A DNA stretch of 64,000 bases, taken from assembly GCA_050947015.1 (NCBI GenBank), contig JBMNVT010000012.1, positions 26,722 to 90,721 of the forward strand, in the 5' to 3' direction. Below the pieces are notes generated by a model. The model was not told the DNA's origin. It searched no databases and saw only the letters and a list, made by a program, of their open reading frames with translations. The position numbers and the translations under genes were made by a program. Shown one piece after another: positions 17,529 to 26,285 of the stretch (within the stretch, counting starts at the first letter, position 1; every line of letters starts with the position of its first letter). Origin of the DNA: CAKXIK01 sp050947015 (lineage in GTDB: Bacteria; Bacillota; Clostridia; Oscillospirales; Acutalibacteraceae).

Positions 17529-17558
17529 AAGTATGGACGGATTTTCCATTTTTATACA
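17529..17558 (-). promoter_or_regulatory. sigma-F/sigma-G-like promoter of spoIIR
   Basis: Minus strand TGTATA (17558-17553), 17-base spacer, CATACTT (17535-17529). This matches the forespore-type consensus (T-G-x-A-T-A and CATAxTA) better than the sigma-A consensus, and SpoIIR is a known sigma-F target in Bacillus. Confidence 0.55.
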
Positions 17559-17563
17559 ATTAA

Positions 17564-18463
17564 TTACGGTTGCGGCGCGGTTTCCAATTCCACACCGTGA
17601 TGAGAGGGAAAAGCGAGAAAGACATCCCGGTATTGCTCTGCCAGAGCGGCGCGGCACATTTCGGCCGCGGCGGGGGAGGCAAACAGACCGAAAACCGCGG
17701 TTCCGCTGCCGCTCATCCCGCTGCCGATCGCTCCATTTTCGCAAAACCGCCGTTTCAGCGCCGCAATTTCTTCGGGAGCGACAACAGATTCAAACGAGTT
17801 ACCGAGGGACGCGGCCAGAGCGGAAAGACTGCCGCTGCGCAGGGTTTGGGCAGCCGCCTGCGCGGAAGGATGGCAGAGAAGAACGGAATCCGCCGCACGA
17901 TAGGCTTCGGCGGTGGAGGAGGAAAACGGCGGCTTTACAATGACAATCGGAACCGGCGGCATGGCGGGCAGCGGGGAAAGGGTGTCGCCAATGCCCTCCG
18001 CCAGCCGGGTCCCGCCTGTCAGGCAGAAAGGAACGTCCGCGCCGACGGCTGCCCCAACCTGCAGAAGCGCTTCCTCGGTGAGCGGGCTGCCAAACATGAG
18101 GTTCAGCGCGTACAGCACTGCGGCGGCGTCGGCGCTTCCTCCGCCAAGCCCCGCCTGCGAGGGAATCCTTTTTTCAATATCGATGAAGATTCCGGGGTTT
18201 TGGACTCCGGAGGCATGAAAAAACGCACAGGCGGCCTGATGCGCCAGATTGCGGCAATCGCATGGAATCCGGGGATCGTCGCAGGCGATCCGGATATCGC
18301 CTGCCGAGCATCGGCCGCGGGCAGCAGTCACATGATCGTGCAACGAAACCGACTGCATTACCGTGGAAAGCGTATGATAGCCGTCAGGGCGCTTGCCGGT
18401 GATATCAAGCGTCAGGTTAATTTTTGCATTTGCGCGTATCTTCAGCAGATCAATCTGATTCAT
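17564..18463 (-). CDS. ispE: 4-diphosphocytidyl-2-C-methyl-D-erythritol kinase
   Basis: 299-residue GHMP kinase of the non-mevalonate isoprenoid pathway; it phosphorylates the 2-hydroxyl of CDP-methylerythritol. ANAKINLTLDITGKRPDGYH at the N-terminus, the ATP-binding PSQAGLGGGSADAAA near residue 95, and the C-terminal GSGMSGSGTAVFG are diagnostic. ATG 18463 is six bases from GGAGA; the ATG at 18469 abuts that site. spoIIR follows 67 bases downstream on the same strand. Confidence 0.95.
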   Translation of the reverse strand: MNQIDLLKIRANAKINLTLDITGKRPDGYHTLSTVMQSVSLHDHVTAARGRCSAGDIRIACDDPRIPCDCRNLAHQAACAFFHASGVQNPGIFIDIEKRIPSQAGLGGGSADAAAVLYALNLMFGSPLTEEALLQVGAAVGADVPFCLTGGTRLAEGIGDTLSPLPAMPPVPIVIVKPPFSSSTAEAYRAADSVLLCHPSAQAAAQTLRSGSLSALAASLGNSFESVVAPEEIAALKRRFCENGAIGSGMSGSGTAVFGLFASPAAAEMCRAALAEQYRDVFLAFPSHHGVELETAPQP

Positions 18464-18532
18464 GAACATTCTCCATACCCGCAGCACCGGGCAGACAGCA
18501 GGAGGCGAACGGCGCCTCCCGCGCAGCGTAAA

Positions 18533-19699
18533 TTATTTTTTCAGAAAACGTTCCATGCGCGACAGCGCCTCGGTAATGTGTTTGAGAGAATAAGAATAGG
18601 AAATGCGCACAAAGCCTTCGCCGCATGCGCCGAACGCATTGCCGGGCACCACCGCAACATGCTCTTCGGTCAGCAGCTTGTGACAGAAATCTTCAGAGGA
18701 GAGGCCGCTTTTCTGAATAGAGGGAAACACATAAAACGCACCCTCCGGTTCAAAGCATTCCATCCCCATTTCGCGCAGGCCGTCCACGATCAGCCGCCGA
18801 CGGAGATTGTACTCGCAGCGCATGTTTTCAATATCGATATCGCCGTTTTTCAGCGCTTCGACCGCCGCATACTGCGCCAGTGTAGGCGCGCTCATAATGC
18901 CGTACTGGTGCAGCTTTGTCATCGCGCCGATCAGCGGGGCGGGCCCCAGTGCGTAGCCGAGCCGCCAGCCGGTCATCGCGTAGGATTTTGAAAAACCGTT
19001 CACGACGATTGTCCGTTCGCGCATTCCGTCAATTGACGCAAACGACACATGGCGCGTACGCCCGTAGGTCAGCTCGCCGTAAATTTCGTCAGACAGAACC
19101 AGAATGTCGGTTTCACGCAGAACGCCGGCAATTTCCTCCAGATGCTCGCGGCGCATCACTGCGCCGGTGGGGTTGTTCGGGTACGGCAGAATCAGCAGCT
19201 TGGTTTTTGACGTAATTTTTGCGCGCAGGGCCTCGGCAGTCAGCCGAAAGCCGTCGGCCGCGTGTGTTTCCAGAGCGACCGGAACCCCGCCGGCCATTTC
19301 GGCAAGCGGTTCGTAACAGACAAAGCTCGGCTGCGGAATCAGCACCTCGTCGCCGGGGTTGACCAGCGTGCGGATGCAGGCGTCAATCGCCTCGGAGCCG
19401 CCGACGGTGACAAGGACCTCGCTTTCCGGCGCATACTGCACGGAAAAGCGGCGGAAAAAATAATTGCAGATCTCGTTTCTCAGTTCGGCAAAGCCGCGGT
19501 TGGGCGAATAAAAGGTATTGCCCTTTTCAATGGAATCGATGGCGGACTGACGGATGTGCCAGGGGGTGGAAAAGTCCGGCTCTCCGATGCTCAGCGAAAT
19601 GACGTCCTCCATCTCGTTTGCAATATCAAAAAAACGCCGGATGCCGGACGGCCTGACCTGCCGGATCCGGTCGCCTAGAACGGATTCGTAGTCGATCAC
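18533..19699 (-). CDS. pyridoxal-phosphate aminotransferase, class I
   Basis: 388-residue fold-type I aminotransferase of the AspC/PatA subgroup. Seen are LSIGEPDFSTP, the PLP-phosphate site VTVGGSEAID, the NNPTG block in LPYPNNPTGAVM, DEIYGELTY, the PLP lysine in VNGFSKSYAMTGWRLGY, and the substrate Arg in FVRISYS. It begins with GTG 19699 that overlaps the Lrp stop as GTGA, with an AAAGGAGC site. Coupling to an Lrp regulator suggests amino acid control of its level. Substrate not assigned. Confidence 0.92.
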   Translation of the reverse strand: MIDYESVLGDRIRQVRPSGIRRFFDIANEMEDVISLSIGEPDFSTPWHIRQSAIDSIEKGNTFYSPNRGFAELRNEICNYFFRRFSVQYAPESEVLVTVGGSEAIDACIRTLVNPGDEVLIPQPSFVCYEPLAEMAGGVPVALETHAADGFRLTAEALRAKITSKTKLLILPYPNNPTGAVMRREHLEEIAGVLRETDILVLSDEIYGELTYGRTRHVSFASIDGMRERTIVVNGFSKSYAMTGWRLGYALGPAPLIGAMTKLHQYGIMSAPTLAQYAAVEALKNGDIDIENMRCEYNLRRRLIVDGLREMGMECFEPEGAFYVFPSIQKSGLSSEDFCHKLLTEEHVAVVPGNAFGACGEGFVRISYSYSLKHITEALSRMERFLKK

Positions 19700-20178
19700 A
19701 GTATCATGCTCCTTTTATCCTTTTCTTTGCCGCCGGTCAGATCAAAACCGTTTTCCTTATATTTGGTCAGCAAAAAGTGCGTCGCGGTGGAAAGTACGCC
19801 GTCCAGCGTGGAAAGACGTTTTGCAACAAACATGGCGACATCCTGCAGGGAGCTGCCTCGCACGCAAACCAAAAGGTCGTAGCCGCCGCTCATCAGATAT
19901 ACGCTTTCCACCTCTTCGTATGCCATTACGCGGTGGGCAAGCTCGTCAAAGCCGGAATCGCGGCGGGGAGCAACCTTCAGCTCGATCATTGCCGTTACAT
20001 GCCCCGGCGCGGAGGAATCCCAATCCACCACAGCCTGATACCCCTTGATCACGCCGCTTTTTTCATATTCCGCAATGGCGGCGGCCACAGTGTCCTCGGT
20101 CGTGTCGAGCATGACTGCGATCTGCCGGTTTGACAACCGAGCGTTTTCTTCCAGCAATTTTAAAATCTTCTCCTGCAT
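19696..20178 (-). CDS. Lrp/AsnC family transcriptional regulator
   Basis: 160 residues. Winged helix at residues 1-50 (LLEENARLSNRQIAVMLDTTEDTV) and a C-terminal RAM ligand-binding domain (VTAMIELKVAPRR, VESVYLMSGGYDLLVCV). ATG 20178 follows an AAAGGCGG site. It precedes the aminotransferase gene with a four-base overlap and is divergent from ilvE, so it may respond to amino acids and control both. It has a C-terminal charged tail after the RAM domain. Confidence 0.92.
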   Translation of the reverse strand: MQEKILKLLEENARLSNRQIAVMLDTTEDTVAAAIAEYEKSGVIKGYQAVVDWDSSAPGHVTAMIELKVAPRRDSGFDELAHRVMAYEEVESVYLMSGGYDLLVCVRGSSLQDVAMFVAKRLSTLDGVLSTATHFLLTKYKENGFDLTGGKEKDKRSMIL

Positions 20179-20390
20179 AAAACAGCCGCCTTTCCCGTGT
20201 TTCGATGTTTGTACCTCCGCCGTTTCAAAAAGAACTGAATCGTTACTTTTTGAAGGAATCCCGGAAGTAAATTTCATTATACAGGAGTAAGAGGAATGTG
20301 TCAATTTATTCTATCGGGTGCAGGAATTCAAGGAGTGGTTTAACACGGTAACGCGATGAAAGTTTTTTTTCTGTTTCGCTGCACCGAACC

Positions 20391-20419
20391 TTGCAATTTC
20401 CTATATGTTATAGTATAAT
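20391..20419 (+). promoter_or_regulatory. promoter of ilvE
   Basis: TTGCAA (20391-20396), 17-base spacer, TATAAT (20414-20419). The 94-base leader contains GC-rich repeats (20448-20475) that can form a hairpin (GGAAC with GTTCC), but no T-box or known riboswitch motif. The gap 20179-20519 otherwise holds only the upstream region of the Lrp gene. Confidence 0.7.
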
Positions 20420-20519
20420 CTGAAAAAAGTATTTTGTAGGGAACCCAAGCAGAGCGCGGCGCGCGTTCCGTACCGTCTTTGGGGGAGCGTTCTCCACAAA
20501 GAAAGGATGGTCATTTGTT

Positions 20520-21590
20520 ATGCTGGACATCAAAATCGAATTGACAAAAACACCGAAGACAAAACCGGCAGATGAATCCAAGCTCGGCTTCGGCAAAATT
20601 TTTACGGATCATATGTTTCTGATGGACTATGAGGCGGGAAAAGGCTGGCACGATCCGCGGATCGTACCGTATGCTCCGTTTGAACTGGATCCTGCCTGCG
20701 TGGTGTTCCATTATGCCCAGGAAATTTTTGAGGGCATGAAGGCTTACCGCACGGCCGATAATACCATCCAGCTGTTCCGTCCCGAATGCAACGCCGCCCG
20801 GATGCAGGATTCTTCAGATCGTCTCTGCATTCCGAAAATTTCCGTGGAGGATTATATTCAGGCGGTCAACGAACTGGTAAAGGTGGAACAGGATTGGGTT
20901 CCGCACACCGACGGCGCTTCGCTTTACATCCGCCCGTTCGTTTTCGCAACTGACGTTGGCCTGGGCGTTCATGCGTCCAAGCGCTATACTTTTGCGATTA
21001 TCTGTGCTCCTTCGGGCGCCTATTACGCCGAGGGCATCAACCCGGTCCGCATCTATGTTGAGGACGAGTACATCCGCGCGGCACCTGGTCTGACCGGATT
21101 CACCAAGTGCGGCGGAAACTATGCCGCCTCCATCAAGGCCGGCGAGCTGGCCGAAGAGCAGGGCTATGCGCAGGTGCTTTGGCTGGACGGCGTGGAAAAG
21201 AAATATGTCGAAGAAGTCGGCAGCATGAACATCATGTTCAAGATTGACGGGAAGATTTACACAGCTGCCACCGTCGGCACGGTTCTGCCCGGCGTGACAC
21301 GCCGCAGCTGCATCGAATTGCTGAAGGACTGGGGCTATGAGGTCATCGAGGGCAAGCTTGCAATCGCCGATATTATGAAAGCCTCCCGCGAGGGCAAGCT
21401 GGAGGAGGTTTTCGGCACCGGTACTGCGGCCGTGATTTCTCCGGTCAAGGAGCTGGTCTGGAAGGACGAGCACGCCTTTATCGGTGAAGGAAAAATCGGC
21501 CCGGTCACTCAGAAACTCTATGACACGCTCACCGGCATCCAGTGGGGCAAGCTGCCGGATCCGTTCGGCTGGACCCGCGTGGTGAAATAA
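20520..21590 (+). CDS. ilvE: branched-chain amino acid aminotransferase
   Basis: 356-residue fold-type IV aminotransferase interconverting Leu, Ile, Val and their keto acids. Seen are FHYAQEIFEGMKAYR, RPFVFATDVGLGVH, the PLP lysine in TKCGGNYAAS, QVLWLDGVEKKYVEEVGSMN, and GTGTAAVISPV near the C-terminus. The length and the long N-terminal extension fit the eukaryote-like BCAT group common in Firmicutes. Own promoter; not in an operon with biosynthesis genes here. Functionally parallel to the nearby liv importer. Confidence 0.95.
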   Translation: MLDIKIELTKTPKTKPADESKLGFGKIFTDHMFLMDYEAGKGWHDPRIVPYAPFELDPACVVFHYAQEIFEGMKAYRTADNTIQLFRPECNAARMQDSSDRLCIPKISVEDYIQAVNELVKVEQDWVPHTDGASLYIRPFVFATDVGLGVHASKRYTFAIICAPSGAYYAEGINPVRIYVEDEYIRAAPGLTGFTKCGGNYAASIKAGELAEEQGYAQVLWLDGVEKKYVEEVGSMNIMFKIDGKIYTAATVGTVLPGVTRRSCIELLKDWGYEVIEGKLAIADIMKASREGKLEEVFGTGTAAVISPVKELVWKDEHAFIGEGKIGPVTQKLYDTLTGIQWGKLPDPFGWTRVVK

Positions 21591-21676
21591 TTCCGCACTC
21601 AGAAAACTTTTGGCGGCATAACCCTTCGGGGTTGTGCCGCTTCATTTTCGCCGGGATGCCGGAAAGAGGAGGATTC

Positions 21677-22630
21677 GTGCTGAGAGAGCTGCATTTTACA
21701 GTACCGGAACAGTTTGACGGTGCGCGGGGAAAATTTTTTCTGCGCAGCTTTTGCGGGCTTTCGTATCATACAGTGCTTGAACTCAAGCAGGTGGAAAACG
21801 GCGTGACGGCGGACGGAGTTCTGCTGCGCACGATCGACCGTGTCCATGCCGGTCAGCAAGTGGTCATTCGTCTGCCGCAGGAAAAAGAGCGCCCGCAGCA
21901 GGCAGTGGAAATGCAAGTCCCGGTGCTTTATGAGGACGACGATGTGCTGGCGTTTGACAAACCGCCGTTTATGCCGGTGCATCCTTCGGCGGGGCATGCC
22001 GCCGACACCCTTGCCAATGCCGCCGCGGCATATCTGCAGCAAAAGGGCGAATGCGCAACGTTTCGCCCGGTCAACCGGCTGGACCGCAACACCTCCGGCA
22101 TTGTGGTGACCGCAAAGCATGCCCATGCGGCCTATGCGCTGAGCGGGGCGGTTGAGAAGGCATATCTTGCCGTGGTACAGGGAATCCTGACAGGGAAGGG
22201 AACCGTCGATGCTCCGCTGCGCCGGATGGAGGGGCATGGGATCCGGCGGGAGATCGGCGAAGGAGGCGAACGTGCGCTGACGCACTGGCGGGCGCTGGCG
22301 TGCGGAAAAGATCATACGCTGCTTGCCGTCCGGCTGGAAACAGGGCGCACCCATCAGATTCGGGCGCATTTTTCGTCGCTCGGTTTTCCGTTGGCCGGGG
22401 ACGATATGTACGACGGCTCCACGGAGCTGATAACGCGCCATGCGCTCCACTGCGGCCGGGCGGCCTTTTCACAGCCGGTGAGCGGAGAGAAGATCTGCCT
22501 GCACAGCCCTCTGCCAAAGGATTTTCGCATACTGCTGCTGCGGTGCGGGATGGATCCGCAGGCGGCAGAGGATGGCTTGAGGGAATATTTTGATACAGCT
22601 GAACGAAAAGAGGAATCAGAATGGAATTAA
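21677..22630 (+). CDS. RluA/RluD family pseudouridine synthase
   Basis: 317 residues. An S4-like N-terminal segment (residues 1-70, partly diverged) is followed by the catalytic domain: DDDVLAFDKPPFMPVHPS, the catalytic Asp in NRLDRNTSGIV, then EKAYLAVVQG, LTHWRAL, and RLETGRTHQIRAHFSSLGFPLAGDDMYD elements. It isomerises uridines in rRNA or tRNA. The GTG at 21677 is preferred for its GAGGAGG site. The stop overlaps luxS by ten bases, so the two are coupled. Confidence 0.9.
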   Translation: MLRELHFTVPEQFDGARGKFFLRSFCGLSYHTVLELKQVENGVTADGVLLRTIDRVHAGQQVVIRLPQEKERPQQAVEMQVPVLYEDDDVLAFDKPPFMPVHPSAGHAADTLANAAAAYLQQKGECATFRPVNRLDRNTSGIVVTAKHAHAAYALSGAVEKAYLAVVQGILTGKGTVDAPLRRMEGHGIRREIGEGGERALTHWRALACGKDHTLLAVRLETGRTHQIRAHFSSLGFPLAGDDMYDGSTELITRHALHCGRAAFSQPVSGEKICLHSPLPKDFRILLLRCGMDPQAAEDGLREYFDTAERKEESEWN

Positions 22631-23088
22631 AACGGATCAAAAGTTTCTGCGTCAATCATGACTTGTTGGAACGCGGAATTTACACTTCCCGAATCGATGG
22701 CGATGTGACTACCTATGATATCCGCATGCGCGTGCCGAACAAGCCGCCGTTTCTGGAAAACGCCGCGATCCATACGATTGAACACCTGTTTGCCACTTTA
22801 GCGCGCAATTCGGAATATTCCGACAGAATTATCTACTTTGGCCCCATGGGCTGCCGCACAGGGTTTTATTTTCTGACGCGGAATCTGCCGGAAAAAGAAG
22901 TGATTGCGCTGGTTCTCCGCATTTTTGAGCAGATCGCGGATTACGAGGGCGAAATTCCCGGAATAACGGCAGTGGAGTGCGGAAATTACAAAGAACATGA
23001 TCTTGCGGGAGCAAAACGGGAAGCAAGCGGCTTTTTGCCCGTCATCCGCGGCTGGCAGCCGGAAAATTTGAGTTACCGCACCGAATAG
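22621..23088 (+). CDS. luxS: S-ribosylhomocysteine lyase
   Basis: 155 residues, normal family length. The enzyme splits S-ribosylhomocysteine to homocysteine and the AI-2 precursor in the activated methyl cycle. Metal ligands are HTIEH (HxxEH, about residues 51-55) and the Cys in VECGNYKEHDL; the catalytic Cys is in GPMGCRTGFY. It overlaps the pseudouridine synthase gene. No pfs nucleosidase gene is in the window. Confidence 0.96.
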   Translation: MELKRIKSFCVNHDLLERGIYTSRIDGDVTTYDIRMRVPNKPPFLENAAIHTIEHLFATLARNSEYSDRIIYFGPMGCRTGFYFLTRNLPEKEVIALVLRIFEQIADYEGEIPGITAVECGNYKEHDLAGAKREASGFLPVIRGWQPENLSYRTE

Positions 23089-23233
23089 TTTGCCCCGCGG
23101 GCACGGGGATAAGGCTGCAAAAAAACGCATAAGACCGGGGATTCTTTTGTTTTTTGCAATATGACGAATCTTTGCCTTCATATATTGTTTACATTTTCCT
23201 CTTGAAATTTGGCCTCAAATTTTGTATACTATA

Positions 23234-23258
23234 AAAAGGTTACAAATTGTAACCTTTT
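23234..23258. promoter_or_regulatory. 25-base inverted repeat upstream of the M23 gene (putative operator)
   Basis: Perfect 12-base arms AAAAGGTTACAA and TTGTAACCTTTT around one central A, beginning nine bases after a TATACT element (23225-23230). The -35 element is unclear (TTTACA at 23198 is 21 bases away). A dimeric repressor site or a 5' mRNA hairpin are both possible. A second short hairpin GCCAA/TTGGC follows in the leader (23264-23280). Confidence 0.5.
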
Positions 23259-23312
23259 CGGTCGCCAAGTCACGGTTGGCTTTGTGCCGTCCGGAAAGGA
23301 GGAACGACGCAT

Positions 23313-25037
23313 TTGAATCGCAAGTTACACGTTGGCGCCGCAATCGGCGGCGCTGTAAAATATGGCGTGAGAAAAACCTGGCGTTTTCTTTATTTTGTCG
23401 GCATTCAGTCGGTGCGCATCAATCATCGCATCCGCCGGCGCTGTGCAAGGTTTTTTGCACCTGTCACCAGTTTTCTGGCCAAAGTTTACGATTGGAGCAT
23501 CGGTCGCCGGCTGCGCAGTGCCAAACGCGAATGGAGCAGCCTGAAGGAGGGCTTTGCCCATTCCTGCGGCAAAATCCATTCCGCCAAAGGTTTTGGCGGC
23601 AAGGTTAAGGAGTTTTTCCGCGCAACCGGTCGTGCGCTTGTTGCGCATCATGGTATTTTAGGGGGGATCGTAAACGTGGCGGCTCCGGCGGCGGCAATTG
23701 CGCTGCTGGTGGTCACTGCACAGAATCTTTCCAAAGCACAATATGGTCTGGAAATTTCCTATAATGGGACGTCCATCGGCTACGTTCAGAACGAAAATGT
23801 GGTGGGCGAGGCTGTGGACATGGCTTCGGCCCGCGTTTCCGGTGCGGCGGAAGCTGTCGCTGTCGATGTTGTTCCGACCTATACTTTTACTGAAATCAGC
23901 GAAGACCAGTATTATGTTACCGCCAGCAATGTGTGCGATAAAATTATTGCCGCTTCCGACGGCGTGATTGAAGAGGCAACCGGTCTTTATATTGACAGTT
24001 CCTTTGTGGGAGCGGTTAAAAGCGAAACCGATCTGCGCTTTATTTTGCAGTCGATTTTGAAGGAAAACAAAGCTGATGACGATACTATGGACGTTGCATT
24101 TGTGCAGGACGTTCAGCTGGTGGAAGGAATGTATCCCACCAGCGGTATTATGAGTTCGGAGACGATGCAGGCCAAACTCACCGCCACAGAAGAGGTCAGT
24201 CAGACATATGTGGTAAAGGAGGGCGACGCCCCTCTCTCCATTACAGCAAAGCTTGGTATTTCGCTGAAGCAGCTGCAGGACCTGAATCCTGACGTCGATC
24301 TGGAAAACGGGTCGATTCATGTGGGTGACAAGCTTACGATTTCCGGTGAAAAAGGGTTTTTGACCATTAAAACCGTTAAGCGTGAAACGTATACGGCCTC
24401 CATTCCGTACGCCACAGTGAAGGAGAAATCGTCGAAGCTGTACATTGGGTCGTCAAAAGTGGCCGTCAAAGGGCAGAACGGTGTGGAGCAGATGGTCGAC
24501 GAGGTGACCTATGTGGACGGCGTTGAGGTGGACCGGCAGAATATCAGCACGGTGACACTGCAGGCAGCTGTGGATCAAAAGGTACTGGTCGGCACCAAAC
24601 AGAAACCGACTTATACAATGTCTTATTCCAACGCCAGCACCAGCGTACAGTCCACGGGAAAACTGATGTGGCCGGTACCGGCTTCTCGCGTTATCTCTCA
24701 GGGTTACGGCGTGTGGGGAGTGACAGGCAGCATTCATCAGGCAATTGATATTCAGGCTCCGTCCGGTACGACTATTTATGCGGTCGACTCCGGAACAGTG
24801 GTCAGCGCCGGATGGCATCCCGGTTACGGTTACAATTTGACCATCCAGCATTCCAACGGTATGAGAACCTTTTACGCGCACTGTTCCCGCTTGTATGTCG
24901 GGAGCGGAGCGGTTGTTTCCAAGGGTACCGCAATTGCCGCGGTCGGTCGAACCGGTTACTGGGCAACCGGCAACCATCTGCATTTCGGCGTGATGGTAAA
25001 CGGTGTTTATGTCAACCCGTTCCGTTATGTCAGCTGA
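23313..25037 (+). CDS. membrane-anchored LysM-G5-M23 peptidoglycan endopeptidase
   Basis: 574 residues. A very basic cytoplasmic region (1-110), one membrane segment (about 117-135), an extracellular linker, a LysM domain (YVVKEGDAPLSITAK to VGDKLTI, about 300-345), a G5 domain (about 350-430), then a C-terminal M23 domain. M23 zinc ligands are His475 and Asp479 (HQAID) and His557 in HLH (555-557). It cuts peptidoglycan cross-bridges or stem peptides. The TTG start at 23313 follows AAAGGAGG by ten bases; the basic leader is unusual. Related fusion proteins occur in sporulating Clostridia. Own promoter region with an inverted repeat. Confidence 0.88.
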   Translation: MNRKLHVGAAIGGAVKYGVRKTWRFLYFVGIQSVRINHRIRRRCARFFAPVTSFLAKVYDWSIGRRLRSAKREWSSLKEGFAHSCGKIHSAKGFGGKVKEFFRATGRALVAHHGILGGIVNVAAPAAAIALLVVTAQNLSKAQYGLEISYNGTSIGYVQNENVVGEAVDMASARVSGAAEAVAVDVVPTYTFTEISEDQYYVTASNVCDKIIAASDGVIEEATGLYIDSSFVGAVKSETDLRFILQSILKENKADDDTMDVAFVQDVQLVEGMYPTSGIMSSETMQAKLTATEEVSQTYVVKEGDAPLSITAKLGISLKQLQDLNPDVDLENGSIHVGDKLTISGEKGFLTIKTVKRETYTASIPYATVKEKSSKLYIGSSKVAVKGQNGVEQMVDEVTYVDGVEVDRQNISTVTLQAAVDQKVLVGTKQKPTYTMSYSNASTSVQSTGKLMWPVPASRVISQGYGVWGVTGSIHQAIDIQAPSGTTIYAVDSGTVVSAGWHPGYGYNLTIQHSNGMRTFYAHCSRLYVGSGAVVSKGTAIAAVGRTGYWATGNHLHFGVMVNGVYVNPFRYVS

Positions 25038-25061
25038 CGGAGGAATGAATTGTAAGAACGG

Positions 25062-25106
25062 CTGCTGCCGGGCGCGAGAATGTCTCACGTTCGACAGCAG
25101 TTTTTT
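25062..25106 (+). terminator. terminator after the M23 gene
   Basis: CTGCTG and CAGCAG arms with an inner CGAGA/TCTC stem, followed by six T, 25 bases after the stop. Confidence 0.65.
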
Positions 25107-25231
25107 GTGCGGATATGGCGGGAAACGCACTTCCCTTTGCAAAAACCACGAATCCGTGATAAACTATTCTTTGGTATTCTATAGAAACGAAAGCCTCGTG
25201 TTTGGCTTTGGGGAAGGAATGATCGGTCGCT

Positions 25232-26254
25232 TTGAAATATGAAATGGAACTTGGCGCGTGGAATCAGGTGTTTGCGGTTCCGGCGGCAGTGGTGGACCGC
25301 CACCTGAAGATGGCCGGATCGGCACAGCTAAAGGTGCTTTTGTGGCTGCTGCGCCGGGCAGGACAGGAAAACGACCCTGAAGCGATCGGCACAGCGCTGG
25401 GGCTTTCTCGCGCAGATGTCTGCGATGCCATGCAATACTGGATTGAGGCGGGATTGATCCGTGAAAACAACGGCGAGCTGACACCGGCGGCGCCGGAGCA
25501 GGCGGGAAACGCCTCCGCAGAGCCTGAACAGAAAGCGGAAACGCCGCAGTCCACGCATGCAAAAGAAGAAAAAACGCCGCGCCGGCCAACCAGACCGCGT
25601 CAGCTGGATTCCGCGGAAGTAGCGGCGCGCATTAACAGCGACGAGGAGATTCGCTGCATGATGGATACGGTGCAGTCAATTTTTGCGCGCCCGATTTCCA
25701 CGCCGGAGATGGGAACGCTGCTGAGTGTTCACGACTGGGACGGGTTGCCGGCGGACGTTATTGTTATGCTGGTGCAATACGCCGTCGGCACCGGGAAAAG
25801 CAATATGGCCTATATCGAAAAGATGGCAATCAGCTGGGCTTCGGACGGAATTGATACACACGAGAAGGCGGAGCGAAAAATCTGCGAGCTGGATGAACGG
25901 CGCAAGGCGTGGAACCGTATCAGTCGGCTGTTCGGCATTGAAAAACGCCCTCCCAGTGCGGCGGAAAGTGAAGCGGTTTCCCGCTGGATTAATCTCTGGC
26001 AGTTTGAGGACGATATGATCCGCGAGGCGTATGACCGCTGTGTGGACAGCACCGGAAAAGTCCGCTTTTCGTACATCAATAAAATTTTGGAACGCTGGAA
26101 TGCACAGGGTGTGCGCACGCTGGCGGAGGCCCGCGGAGAAAAAAGCGAAAAGAAGCAGGAAAAACCGCCCGTTGCCGAAAATAAAAGAAAAACATCCTAT
26201 GATATCAATGAATTTGAAAAAATGGCGCTCAACGGCGACCTGATGATGAAATAA
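25232..26254 (+). CDS. DnaD domain protein (replication initiation)
   Basis: 340 residues. An N-terminal winged-helix DDBH1-like part (WNQVFAVPAAVVDRHLK, then AQLKVLLWLLR) is followed by a charged linker (about 95-130) and two DnaD-type DDBH2 repeats (TVQSIFARPISTPEMGTL...; SRLFGIEKRPPSAAESEAVSRW...) each ending in YIEKM or YINKILERW. It remodels origin DNA and helps load helicase. The TTG start at 25232 gives the family-like N-terminus MKYEMELGAW; ATG 25244 is the alternative. It is 31 bases upstream of the loader gene, as is usual. Confidence 0.88.
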   Translation: MKYEMELGAWNQVFAVPAAVVDRHLKMAGSAQLKVLLWLLRRAGQENDPEAIGTALGLSRADVCDAMQYWIEAGLIRENNGELTPAAPEQAGNASAEPEQKAETPQSTHAKEEKTPRRPTRPRQLDSAEVAARINSDEEIRCMMDTVQSIFARPISTPEMGTLLSVHDWDGLPADVIVMLVQYAVGTGKSNMAYIEKMAISWASDGIDTHEKAERKICELDERRKAWNRISRLFGIEKRPPSAAESEAVSRWINLWQFEDDMIREAYDRCVDSTGKVRFSYINKILERWNAQGVRTLAEARGEKSEKKQEKPPVAENKRKTSYDINEFEKMALNGDLMMK

Positions 26255-26285
26255 CGGGATTCTGTTTTCCGATGGGAACCTGAAG

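Noticed and set aside
20420..20519. T-box or amino acid riboswitch in the ilvE leader
   Set aside because: Leader is under 100 bases, lacks the T-box core sequence and has no terminator-antiterminator pair.
23234..23258. BlaI/CopY-type operator (TACA-N-TGTA)
   Set aside because: TACA and TGTA are present but the spacing is three bases and the arms are longer; no such regulator gene is near.
23234..23312. Cyclic-di-AMP (ydaO) riboswitch before the M23 gene
   Set aside because: The region is too short and the conserved ydaO segments are not visible, although such switches often precede wall hydrolases.
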